Below, piece by piece: positions 1-7,882 of a stretch of 64,000 bases of DNA. The stretch spans positions 28,962-92,961 of the forward strand of contig JBKCTV010000044.1 of NCBI GenBank assembly GCA_046318595.1. Reading direction: 5' to 3'. Positions within the stretch are counted from its first letter, which is position 1; each line of letters begins with the position of its first letter. The translations under genes and the position numbers were made by a program. Below the pieces are notes generated by a model. That model was not told the origin of the DNA. It made no database searches and saw only the letters and a list, made by a program, of their open reading frames with translations. The stretch comes from DAITMV01 sp046318595 (GTDB lineage: Bacteria; Pseudomonadota; Gammaproteobacteria; Burkholderiales; Burkholderiaceae_B).

Positions 1-582
1 TTCGAACCGATCGAAATCACGCCACGGCTGTGGATCGTGCCGTCCTGGCACGAGCCGCCGGCAGGCAGCGACATCGTCACGCTTCGCCTCGACCCGGGTT
101 TGGCCTTCGGAACCGGCTCGCACCCCACGACGCGGCTGTGCCTGCAATGGTTGGCGGCCGCCGATCTCGCGGGCCGGCAGATCCTCGACTACGGCTGCGG
201 CTCGGGTATCCTGGCGATCGCCGCGTTGAAGCTCGGCGCGGCTGGTGCCCTGGCCATCGACATCGATCCGCAATCGGTCGCATCTACCTTGCAAAACGCC
301 GCACACAATCACATCGACCTGCACGCCGGGCTGCCCGACGACCCGGCGGTGCAAGGCGGCCGTTTCCCGGTCGTCATCGCCAACATCTTGTCGGTTCCGC
401 TCAAAGTACTGGCCCCGGTTCTGGCCGGGCTGCTGGCGCCGGGCGGGCAGTTAGTCTTGTCGGGTATTCTCGAACGGCAAACGCAGGAACTCGTCGCCGC
501 ATACGCTCCCTGGCTGACGCTCGCTACTTGGCGAACCGACGACGGCTGGGTTTGCCTGACCGGGCAACGGGCCCCGAGCTAA
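1..582 (+). CDS. prmA: Ribosomal protein L11 methyltransferase (5'-truncated)
   Basis: PrmA trimethylates ribosomal protein L11 using S-adenosylmethionine. The reading frame is open from base 1 (FEPIEITPRLWIVPSW...), so the start codon lies outside the window and about 194 C-terminal residues are present. Visible signatures are the substrate-loop region LAFGTGSHPTTRLCLQWL, the SAM-binding motif ILDYGCGSGILAIAALKLG, the acidic ribose-contact DIDPQSV, and VIANILSVPL at the usual N-I-L position. The family is about 300 residues long, so roughly one third is missing from the N-terminus. In many betaproteobacteria prmA is followed by a DUF3426 gene, as it is here. The identification is secure. Confidence 0.95.
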   Translation, partial: FEPIEITPRLWIVPSWHEPPAGSDIVTLRLDPGLAFGTGSHPTTRLCLQWLAAADLAGRQILDYGCGSGILAIAALKLGAAGALAIDIDPQSVASTLQNAAHNHIDLHAGLPDDPAVQGGRFPVVIANILSVPLKVLAPVLAGLLAPGGQLVLSGILERQTQELVAAYAPWLTLATWRTDDGWVCLTGQRAPS

Positions 583-669
583 TGTCGTTTCTCATATGAG
601 TACCGCCATGCGACCAGCCGCAGCGCCATGCCGACAAATCAGGCGTGATGGCCTACCAGGACGACCGGC

Positions 670-1452
670 ATGACGCTGGCCACCCGGTGCTCGCATTGCC
701 TCACGCTCTTCCGTGTCAGTGCCCTGCAGCTTCAGCAGCATGCCGGCCAAGTCCGCTGCGGTAGCTGCGGTCAAGTTTTTTCGGGCGTCGCAGGCCTGAC
801 CCCTGGCGATGCGGCCGCCTGGCAGGCCGGGCTCGACCAAGACCACAGACTGCCGAGCCGCAGCATCCCCAATCAGTTGGACCGGTGGACGGGCGTCCAA
901 CAACGCCGCGCCGCGCCCCTGCCCTGGACCCCGACGGCACGCTGGGCAGTCGGGATCCTGCTGAGCTTTTTATTCGTACAAACCGTCTGGTGGCAACGCG
1001 CCAGCGTGATCGGCATCCTGCCAATTCTCGACAAACCATTGCAAGCGGCCGCCCATGCACTCGGCAGCGCCGCCGCCGCACCCGCCTCGAGCGGCGTCGC
1101 CATCATCGGCTCGAATCTAAGTCGCACCAGCGATCGGCAGCTGCAGGTCGAGCTGCGCATAGCCCACCGGGGCACGGTGGCAACGAACTGGCCGTTTTTC
1201 GAGCTCACCTTGCAGGATACCCAGGCACGCGATCTCGCACGGCTGGCCTTGTCGCCCGTCGATTATGTGGTCAAACCGGACCGGCTGAACGCCGGCAGCA
1301 TGGGTCAGATTGGACCGCGCCTGTTACCCGGCCAGGAGTTCGATCTGACGGCGTTCATCGACATCGGCCGGCTCGCCGGCCCGCCTGACGCACCGGAGGC
1401 CAAACCCACACCCAGCGGTTTTCGCCTGGGCCTGTTCGACCAGCTGCGCTGA
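670..1452 (+). CDS. Zinc-ribbon DUF3426 membrane protein
   Basis: This 260-residue protein starts with an MJ0042-type zinc ribbon, two CxxC knuckles (CSHC at residues 7-10 and CGSC near 30-33) in MTLATRCSHCLTLFRVSAL. A single predicted membrane segment follows (WAVGILLSFLFVQTVWW), then a roughly 150-residue DUF3426 domain. The order is cytoplasmic zinc ribbon, membrane span, extracytoplasmic domain. The family has no established biochemical role. It sits 87 bp after prmA, a gene pair common in betaproteobacteria, and may be cotranscribed with it. The start is the first ATG before the zinc ribbon. Family assignment is firm; function is unknown. Confidence 0.85.
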   Translation: MTLATRCSHCLTLFRVSALQLQQHAGQVRCGSCGQVFSGVAGLTPGDAAAWQAGLDQDHRLPSRSIPNQLDRWTGVQQRRAAPLPWTPTARWAVGILLSFLFVQTVWWQRASVIGILPILDKPLQAAAHALGSAAAAPASSGVAIIGSNLSRTSDRQLQVELRIAHRGTVATNWPFFELTLQDTQARDLARLALSPVDYVVKPDRLNAGSMGQIGPRLLPGQEFDLTAFIDIGRLAGPPDAPEAKPTPSGFRLGLFDQLR

Positions 1453-1472
1453 ACACTTTTTCGGAACCCTGC

Positions 1473-2420
1473 ATGTCTTCTTCGTACACCTTGATTTGCG
1501 GTTCGCTGGCTTATGACACCATCATGGACTTCGATGGCCGCTTCAAGGATCGCATTTTGCCCGACCAGGTGCACATCCTGAACGTCTGTTTCATGGTGCC
1601 GACGCTCCGTCGCGAATGGGGCGGCTGTGCAGGCAATATCGCCTACGGCCTGCAATTACTCAACGGCCGGCCCTTGCCACACGCCATGCTCGGCACCGAT
1701 GGCCAGGACTACCTCGCCCGCCTGCAATCATTGGGCATCGACACCCGGCACATCTGCATGTCGACCACGGCCATGACGGCCCAGGCTTTCATCACGACCG
1801 ATCGCGACGACAACCAGATCACCGCGTTTCATCCAGGCGCGATGACCGAAGCGCACGACAACCCGCTCGACCCCCGGCAAGACAATATTGGATTAGCCAT
1901 CGTCGCGCCCGACGGCCGACGAGCCATGCTCGACCACGCCAGTGCCTTGGCGCAGGCCGGCATTCCGTTCGTTTTCGATCCGGGTCAGGGTCTGCCGATG
2001 TTCGACGGTCAGGAATTGCTCGCCTTCGTCGACCAGGCCCACTATGTCGCCGTGAACGATTACGAGGCCAGACTGCTCAGCGACCGGACCGGCCTGTCGC
2101 TCGAAAAATTGGCGGAACGCGTCGACACTTTGATTGTCACACGAGGCGCGGAAGGTGCCTGGATTTTCAATGCGGGCGAGTTGGTACGGATTCCCTGTGT
2201 GCCCGCCGAGGCGATCATCGACCCGACCGGCTGCGGCGATGCATTTCGTGCCGGTTTGTTGTACGGTATCGCCCAGGGAATGGACTGGCCCACCATCGGT
2301 CGCCTGGCCAGCACGATGGGAGCGCTGAAAATCGCGCAGCGCGGCGGACAGAATTATGCCCCCGACCGCGCGGCGGTGGCCGAACGCTTCGCCGCCACAT
2401 TCGGGTATCGGCCGTGGTAA
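1473..2420 (+). CDS. PfkB-family carbohydrate/nucleoside kinase
   Basis: This 315-residue ribokinase-fold protein has the two expected signatures: the N-terminal glycine-rich region (WGGCAGNIAYGLQLL, AMLGTDGQDYLARL) and the C-terminal anion-hole/catalytic motif DPTGCGDAFRAGLLYG, whose Asp is the catalytic base. Such enzymes phosphorylate a hydroxymethyl group of a sugar or nucleoside with ATP. Close betaproteobacterial relatives are usually annotated as adenosine or carbohydrate kinases, but the substrate cannot be read from the sequence. It follows the DUF3426 gene by 20 bp, so cotranscription is likely. Confidence 0.85.
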   Translation: MSSSYTLICGSLAYDTIMDFDGRFKDRILPDQVHILNVCFMVPTLRREWGGCAGNIAYGLQLLNGRPLPHAMLGTDGQDYLARLQSLGIDTRHICMSTTAMTAQAFITTDRDDNQITAFHPGAMTEAHDNPLDPRQDNIGLAIVAPDGRRAMLDHASALAQAGIPFVFDPGQGLPMFDGQELLAFVDQAHYVAVNDYEARLLSDRTGLSLEKLAERVDTLIVTRGAEGAWIFNAGELVRIPCVPAEAIIDPTGCGDAFRAGLLYGIAQGMDWPTIGRLASTMGALKIAQRGGQNYAPDRAAVAERFAATFGYRPW

Positions 2421-2467
2421 AGAAGTTGCCGAATGAAATTATCGACTCATCATTTTAGGAAGAAGCC

Positions 2468-2932
2468 ATGAATAACCATCACAAAATCGCCGGCACCGCC
2501 GCGCTCAGCGCCCTGCTGTTGGTCACCGCCTGCGCCACGCCGAGCAGTTCCGGCACGGTGTATCGCGGCGCAGAGGCGCGGCGCGAACAAATCGTGCGGA
2601 CCGGCGTCGTCGACAGCGTCCGCGAGGTCACCATCGAAAATGAACGCACCGGCGTCGGTGCGGCCGGCGGCGCCGTGGTCGGCGGCCTGGGCGGCAGTAA
2701 TATCGGTAAAGGCAAAGGCGCTGTCGTCGGCACCGTGCTGGGCGCGATCGCCGGCGGAGTGGCCGGTCAGGTCATCGAGAAAAACGTCGGCACCAAAAAA
2801 GGCTACGAAATTACCGTCCGTCTCGACAGCGGCGAATTACGCGCTTACGTACAGGAAGCAGATGAGCAGTTCGCCCCAGGCCAGCGGGTCCGGATCGTCA
2901 GCAGCGGCGGCGTGACACGCGTGACGCACTAA
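2468..2932 (+). CDS. Glycine-zipper 2TM outer-membrane lipoprotein (SlyB/Pcp-like)
   Basis: This 154-residue protein has a lipoprotein signal peptide with lipobox LVTAC (ALLLVTACATPSS), so the mature N-terminal Cys is probably acylated. The middle is a glycine-zipper hairpin (GGAVVGGLGGSNIGKGKG and VVGTVLGAIAGGVAGQVI), followed by a small beta-rich domain (GYEITVRLDSGELRAYVQ). This is the SlyB/PcpL/RickA-17kDa family layout, associated with outer-membrane integrity. A clear AGGAAG ribosome site precedes the ATG. It converges with the barrel gene that ends 25 bp downstream on the other strand. Confidence 0.88.
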   Translation: MNNHHKIAGTAALSALLLVTACATPSSSGTVYRGAEARREQIVRTGVVDSVREVTIENERTGVGAAGGAVVGGLGGSNIGKGKGAVVGTVLGAIAGGVAGQVIEKNVGTKKGYEITVRLDSGELRAYVQEADEQFAPGQRVRIVSSGGVTRVTH

Positions 2933-2957
2933 AAACGCCCGCCGCCGTGCGTTTCTG

Positions 2958-4259
2958 CTACAGGCTGTAGCGCGACTGTACATACAACAAGCTGTTTTTG
3001 CGCAAAAAGCCGAAGTAGGTATTGTCGGGCCCGTAAAATTTTTCTGCACCGGCCTCCAGCCGCCATTCATCGGTCACCGCATACGATAGTTTCAGACGCG
3101 CTATCCCGCTGGCATCCGGCCAAATCGCCGCGCCGCCGAGTTCGCCGGTCAGCCGGTCATCCAACCAGCTCGACGCCAGGCGCCACGTAAAGCCGCGGCG
3201 CACGGCATGGCTCTGATCGGCGATCGCCTGCTGAGTGCGCGCTGCTTGAACGTAAGCCTCGTCGAACAAGGGGTTGCCCGACAGGCCGCGCAGCGCGTCC
3301 GCCGAGGAGAAATGCCGCACATACCGCGCCGTCACCTGGACGCCGAGCGTCGTTTTCTCGTTCAGGCGAAACTCGGGACCGGCGACGACCCACAGAGTCG
3401 GCTTTTTACGGGTGAAATCGTTTTCATCCCCATCATCCGGGCGGGCGTAAGCCGCCTCCGCGCGCCAAACCACAGTGCCGCGCACGACATTCGCATCGGC
3501 AGCGATCACTTGCTGCCGATGATTCCGCAACAGCAGGCTGGCGCCGAACGGCGTCAGCTGGCTGATTGCAAGGTCCGGCATGAGATCGACACCCCGATAA
3601 AACATCAGCGACGCATCGGTGGCGCCGATCCGAGCGCTGGGAAACGACGTCTCCCACTTGAGCGCGACGTCCAGGCGCGCGGGGCCGCGCCGTGTGCTCA
3701 GATCGATGCCGGCTACGGTCGGCACAGGAATGACGTGGGACGCGCGCCCATCCAGTAAGGCAGCAGACAAGACGGTCGGCTGCCCAGCGATGGCCCAGGC
3801 GGTTTTGAGCAGCATGCCATCACGGCCACGGCGCAGGTCGTCATCACTGACGGACAACCGCGTAAAAGTCCGGGGCGAGACGACATCGCTGGGGTTCAAA
3901 CCATCTGTTTTGCCCCAGGCGATGACCTGGCGACCATAGGTCAGGTCGAGGGGGCCGATGGTTTGCCGCAGATACAGCTCCCGCAGGCGGTCGGCTGGCT
4001 GACGCTGCGCTGGCGTACTCACGGGGGGAGCTGCGTTGACGACCAAAGTGCCAAACGGATTTTTCCAGCGCAGTTTGGCCCAGACCTCGGCGGTCCCGAT
4101 AGGCCCCCGATCGTTGAGATTCCGATCGCCGGAGTAGACGGTGGTGCGTAGCGACAACTGCGTGTCCATGCCGGGCGGCAAGGCCTGAGCCGTCATGGCG
4201 TTCGCCGCCAGCGACAACATCCCAACACGTCGCAAAACGCCTCCGCCCCATACACCCAA
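2958..4259 (-). CDS. Outer-membrane beta-barrel protein, DUF1302-like
   Basis: This 433-residue predicted barrel has an N-terminal signal peptide probably cleaved after AMTAQA. Its body consists of alternating amphipathic strands and it ends in an aromatic/hydrophobic strand (LLYVQSRYSL) typical of outer-membrane proteins. The segment LRELYLRQTIGPLDLTYG plus GRQVIAWGKTDGLNPSDV resembles DUF1302/alginate-export-like barrels that accompany MMPL transporters. The start is TTG at 4259, two bases after the stop of the upstream gene; ATG at 4220 is an alternative but would shorten the signal peptide. As last gene of the lipopeptide operon it could form the outer-membrane step of export. That role is inferred. 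Confidence 0.75.
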   Translation of the reverse strand: MGVWGGGVLRRVGMLSLAANAMTAQALPPGMDTQLSLRTTVYSGDRNLNDRGPIGTAEVWAKLRWKNPFGTLVVNAAPPVSTPAQRQPADRLRELYLRQTIGPLDLTYGRQVIAWGKTDGLNPSDVVSPRTFTRLSVSDDDLRRGRDGMLLKTAWAIAGQPTVLSAALLDGRASHVIPVPTVAGIDLSTRRGPARLDVALKWETSFPSARIGATDASLMFYRGVDLMPDLAISQLTPFGASLLLRNHRQQVIAADANVVRGTVVWRAEAAYARPDDGDENDFTRKKPTLWVVAGPEFRLNEKTTLGVQVTARYVRHFSSADALRGLSGNPLFDEAYVQAARTQQAIADQSHAVRRGFTWRLASSWLDDRLTGELGGAAIWPDASGIARLKLSYAVTDEWRLEAGAEKFYGPDNTYFGFLRKNSLLYVQSRYSL

Positions 4260-4261
4260 AG

Positions 4262-7200
4262 TCAGCGCTCCAGTTCCTGGGTCGTGAATAAATCGGCCGA
4301 TAAACCGGTATCCGCTTTGTAATCGTCATAATGCAACTGGGTTTTATGGCCGGTTTGCAAGTTTTCGACCTGCGAATCGTAGGCGAGATAGCGTCCTTTG
4401 CCGACGGCTCGGATATCGCTGGCAGTGAAGCGCTTCAATAGCTGCCCGGCCGGATCGTAAAACACTTGACGTGCCGGCATCGCATCGTTTTTGCGCAGCC
4501 ACGAGACACGGCGGCCATAACCAGTATTGTTTTTGACGCCATCATCGACCGGCGTCGATTCGACGACCCAACAGGGCGTGCCATCGATGGGCTCCTCGCC
4601 TTTGAGGGCGTGGTTCCACTCGTCGACCTTGTGGCCGATCACATCGCCATAACTGAAGTCCGTGCCAATGAAAGCGTCTTTCTTTTGGCTCGCGGATAAA
4701 CGTCGCACTTTGCCTAAAGAGGGCAAATACACCCAGATATCATCTTCGCTGCGCGCGTGTTCGATCAGTAAAGTCGACGTGCCCTTGATGTCCGCTGGGC
4801 TTACGAAGCGAACCAGCCGCATTTGCTGGGTACCGCCGACCACCTGCCGGCTGTAACCTTGAATTTTACGTACCCGTGTGTTGCCGCTGCGATTGGTCAA
4901 GGTGAAGGTGGCCTGCGCCGTGGAATCCTTGACGCGACTGGCCTCGTCGCTTTTGAGCATCAGTGCGCGCGGATCGACGACCGTCGCGGTAGACGGAGGC
5001 GTTTGCGCCTGGACAGAATCGTGGTGCGCCACAACAGCCAGCGTTCCCGCCGCGCAAGCCGTCAGGACCCATGTCAGGACAGGCGACTGCTTGTTATTCA
5101 ATGAATGTTTCATAAGAAAACGGGGGGTGAACAGCACCACACATATCGACACCATGTACAAGGAGGCGAACACCGATACGAGCATCGCCACCACGATGAA
5201 CAGTGCCAGCCACACATGCACCATGTAATCGTAAGACACCGCCAGTACCGCATAGCCACCCGCCACCGCCGTCGCGACGAATAATGAAGCCTGACCGGCG
5301 GAGCGCAGTGCCTGGCGTACGGCTTCGTCGATGCCCACGCCCGTCCTGACGTAGTCGCGGATACGGTACAGCAGATAAATAGCGTAGTCCGATCCCATGC
5401 CGACCGCCATCGCGGCAATCAGCGAATTCGGGATGTTCAACGGAATGCGCAAGCCACCCATGACGCCAAACACCGACAGCACCGCCAGGGCAAGCGGCAG
5501 CAGCACGATGAGTCCCGCCGCCAAGGAACCGAACAGCAACGAGGACACGACCAGAATAGCCCCCGCCACCACGGCGATATTGAGCAGTTTGCCGTTGACC
5601 ATGGTTTCGGTCAGAGCAATCGTTTGCGCCACATCGCCGCCAAAGCTGACCGTCACATCAGATGGAAACAGGGTTTTTGCTTTGGCCTGCAACGCGCCGA
5701 CCAGCTGTTCGATGACTTTGTTGCTGCCCGTGCGCAGCAGTAGCGTGATTTTGGTCCGCTGATAATCGTAATCGATGTAGGCATCGAAATCATTCGGCGA
5801 ACCGGACAGGGAGTACAGCAGCAGATACTGGGATACCGCCTCGCGGGTCTCGGGAATGCGATTGAAGCCAGGATCGTCATCGTGCATGCTTTGGTTCATA
5901 CGGCGGATGAAATCGGTCATTGACACCGATTTGCCGATCCAGCCACCTACCGCCGGCAGCGCGCGGCCATAGGCAACCAGCTCGTCCATCGCACGCAAAA
6001 TGGCCGGGTCTTTCATGCGGTCCGGCGCCTGGCCTTCGATCATAATGTACAGGCTGTTGGTGCCGCCGGTCTGCCGATTCAGAAAAACATCGTCGCGCTG
6101 CAAAGGCAGATCAGGCGCAAAAAACAATTTACTGGCGTTGTCGACGACGACCGTTGCACTGCCGATAAGCGCCAACAAGCTCAGCGCCATCGCAATGCCG
6201 AGAACCCGACGGCGCCCGCGCGCGTCGGTCACATGCCGGCCGATGGCATCTGGTATGGCTGTCCAGAAACGGGCTGACGGTTTGATCCGCGCCGGGGCCG
6301 CCAGCAAAGAGCGCACCGCTGGTGTGAACGTCAACTCGATCAGCAAGGCGCTCAGAATACCGCCGGCCGTAAACAGTCCAAAAGTGCGAATGGTCGTAAT
6401 CGGAAACGCCAGCAGCGACAGAAACCCGATTGCAGCCACCAGCCCGGCGGCGATCATGACCGGACCGACCCGTATCAGGCAGCGCTGCACGGCCAGGACG
6501 CTAAGCTGCCGGGGCCCGAGCTGCGCATACGGCGCCTCCGAGCGCAGCGACTCGAGCTCCTCGTAATAGCGTTTCAGTAACTGCACCGAGTGGCCGGCGG
6601 CCACGGCCAGAATCAAAATCGGCGTCGGCGAGTTGAAAATATCCATCGACTGGCCGAGCATGCCCATCAGACCCATTCCCCAGACGACCGCCAATAGCGC
6701 GGTGACCAGCGGCAAGACAAAGCCCTGCCAGGTTCTGAAAGCTTCGAAATGCAACAGACCAATCAGCAGAATCGCCAGCGGAAATAACCATTCGATCCGC
6801 TGCGCGAAATTCTCGGTGGCTTCCAGGTAAATCGGATTGCCGCCCAGCGTGATATCGACCCCCGCCGTGCGAAAAGCCTCGACCGCCGCGCGCACCGGCG
6901 CCACCATGGCCGTAAAACCGTCAGAGCGCTCGACCAGCTCAACCATGACGACTGCGGTGCGGCCATCGCGCGACAACACCAGATCCCGATATACCGGATT
7001 GGCCTGCAAACGCCGCTTGACCTCGAGAATCTCTGCCGGATTCGGATCATCGCTCGGAATCAAGGGCACGACCTCCATCCCGTCGGCACGCCCGCGCATG
7101 GCTTTGGCCTGAGGAGCGGTCAGGCTCAGCAAAGTCGACTGCACGATGCCTTTTTGTGTACGCAGCCGGTCGGTCAGTTGTCGAACGGTTTTCAGCACGG

Positions 7201-7441
7201 CCGGCTGCAGCGCTTCCCCGGTTTTCGGCGTCACACCGATCAACACCATGTATTTCGACCCGAACACCGCGTCGACGCGATTGGTTGCCACGGTATACGG
7301 ATGGCCCTGCGGCGATAAAGCGACGGGATCGATGACGATTTTGACCTGTGCCGCAAAAGCCGCCAGCACACCGGTGAGAATCAGTATTCCGGCAATGGCG
7401 GCCAGGCGGTATTTCATGAGCCAGTCAGCGTAAGACTTCAT
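4262..7441 (-). CDS. MMPL/RND transporter fused in frame to LolA-like outer-membrane lipoprotein-sorting protein
   Basis: This 1059-residue frame holds two proteins normally encoded separately. Residues 1-776 form an MMPL/RND permease with two copies of (one span, large periplasmic loop, five spans); the second half includes GGLRIPLNIPNSLIAAMAVG and MGSDYAIYLLYRIRD. Residues 777-1059 begin with Met and an intact signal peptide (LTWVLTACAAGTLAVVAHH...VQAQ), then a LolA/outer-membrane lipoprotein-sorting-like domain (SEDDIWVYLPSLGKVRRLS, GTDFSYGDVIG). A G6 run (5122-5127) lies next to the junction. Removing one G would end the permease at the TGA in TTATGA, giving the ATGA overlap seen elsewhere in this operon, so the fusion may be a one-base indel or sequencing error. 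The start overlaps the upstream gene by ATGA. Predicted role: moving a lipid product to the outer membrane. Confidence 0.85.
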   Translation of the reverse strand: MKSYADWLMKYRLAAIAGILILTGVLAAFAAQVKIVIDPVALSPQGHPYTVATNRVDAVFGSKYMVLIGVTPKTGEALQPAVLKTVRQLTDRLRTQKGIVQSTLLSLTAPQAKAMRGRADGMEVVPLIPSDDPNPAEILEVKRRLQANPVYRDLVLSRDGRTAVVMVELVERSDGFTAMVAPVRAAVEAFRTAGVDITLGGNPIYLEATENFAQRIEWLFPLAILLIGLLHFEAFRTWQGFVLPLVTALLAVVWGMGLMGMLGQSMDIFNSPTPILILAVAAGHSVQLLKRYYEELESLRSEAPYAQLGPRQLSVLAVQRCLIRVGPVMIAAGLVAAIGFLSLLAFPITTIRTFGLFTAGGILSALLIELTFTPAVRSLLAAPARIKPSARFWTAIPDAIGRHVTDARGRRRVLGIAMALSLLALIGSATVVVDNASKLFFAPDLPLQRDDVFLNRQTGGTNSLYIMIEGQAPDRMKDPAILRAMDELVAYGRALPAVGGWIGKSVSMTDFIRRMNQSMHDDDPGFNRIPETREAVSQYLLLYSLSGSPNDFDAYIDYDYQRTKITLLLRTGSNKVIEQLVGALQAKAKTLFPSDVTVSFGGDVAQTIALTETMVNGKLLNIAVVAGAILVVSSLLFGSLAAGLIVLLPLALAVLSVFGVMGGLRIPLNIPNSLIAAMAVGMGSDYAIYLLYRIRDYVRTGVGIDEAVRQALRSAGQASLFVATAVAGGYAVLAVSYDYMVHVWLALFIVVAMLVSVFASLYMVSICVVLFTPRFLMKHSLNNKQSPVLTWVLTACAAGTLAVVAHHDSVQAQTPPSTATVVDPRALMLKSDEASRVKDSTAQATFTLTNRSGNTRVRKIQGYSRQVVGGTQQMRLVRFVSPADIKGTSTLLIEHARSEDDIWVYLPSLGKVRRLSASQKKDAFIGTDFSYGDVIGHKVDEWNHALKGEEPIDGTPCWVVESTPVDDGVKNNTGYGRRVSWLRKNDAMPARQVFYDPAGQLLKRFTASDIRAVGKGRYLAYDSQVENLQTGHKTQLHYDDYKADTGLSADLFTTQELER
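5108..5130 (-). other. Fusion junction with G6 homopolymer between permease and LolA-like part
   Basis: On the minus strand the sequence runs through six C's (plus-strand G 5122-5127), then CGTTTTCTTATGAAACATTC. In the present frame this reads F-T-P-R-F-L-M-K-H with no stop. One base fewer in the C6 run would read F-T-P-V-F-L-stop, with TGA overlapping the ATG of the LolA-like protein. This is direct evidence that a single-base length change decides between one fused protein and two coupled genes. Confidence 0.7.
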
Positions 7442-7881
7442 CCGGGCATTTCCTTAAGCAAACGGGTAAGGGTTTCGACGTCTTTTTGATACTGGCTGAC
7501 GAGGGTTTTTTTGAGAATGACGGCCGGAACGATACCGAAGAAGCCGCCCGGCTCGACTTGAAACGTCCATAGCACCGTGCAGCGCCGGTCTGCGGCGTCT
7601 CCGAGCGCTTCGATGGCGTAGCGGCCCTCGTACTTGAATGGACCGTCCAGGGTTTTAAAACAGTAGCGCGTCGGTGCGGTTTTTTCCTCGATACGGCAAT
7701 GAAACGACATTTTTTTGCCGAGAAAATTGAATTCGATGAAGTACTGCCGTGCGTCCGCCGGGTCGATACGGCAGTCGACACAAGCGTGCTGCCAGACTTT
7801 ATCGAACAAGGGATCGCTCAGCCGCTCGAACGCCCGCTCGGCGGTGCACGGCAATTCGAAACGGTATTCGGCGGTCAACAT
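7438..7881 (-). CDS. SRPBCC/START-like small protein of the lipopeptide operon
   Basis: This 147-residue protein looks like a START/SRPBCC (polyketide cyclase-like) hydrophobic-pocket protein. It begins with AEYRFELPCTAERAFERL, has the central beta-strand pattern FHCRIEEKTAPTRYCFKTL and CTVLWTFQVEPGGF, and ends in a long helix (KDVETLTRLLKEM). Such proteins bind lipids or catalyse cyclisation or transfer in a closed cavity. Its start lies one base beyond the NRPS stop and its own stop overlaps the permease start by ATGA, so it is translated as part of the operon. It could carry or modify the acylated product; no catalytic residues can be assigned. Confidence 0.7.
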   Translation of the reverse strand: MLTAEYRFELPCTAERAFERLSDPLFDKVWQHACVDCRIDPADARQYFIEFNFLGKKMSFHCRIEEKTAPTRYCFKTLDGPFKYEGRYAIEALGDAADRRCTVLWTFQVEPGGFFGIVPAVILKKTLVSQYQKDVETLTRLLKEMPG

Positions 7882-7882
7882 G

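Noticed and set aside
1473..2420. Ribokinase or fructokinase assignment for the PfkB-family protein
   Set aside because: The two family signatures do not decide the substrate, so the call was kept general.
2933..2954. Possible bidirectional terminator between the lipoprotein and barrel genes
   Set aside because: AAACGC/GCGTTT gives only a six-base stem with a ten-base loop and a three-T run; too weak to call.
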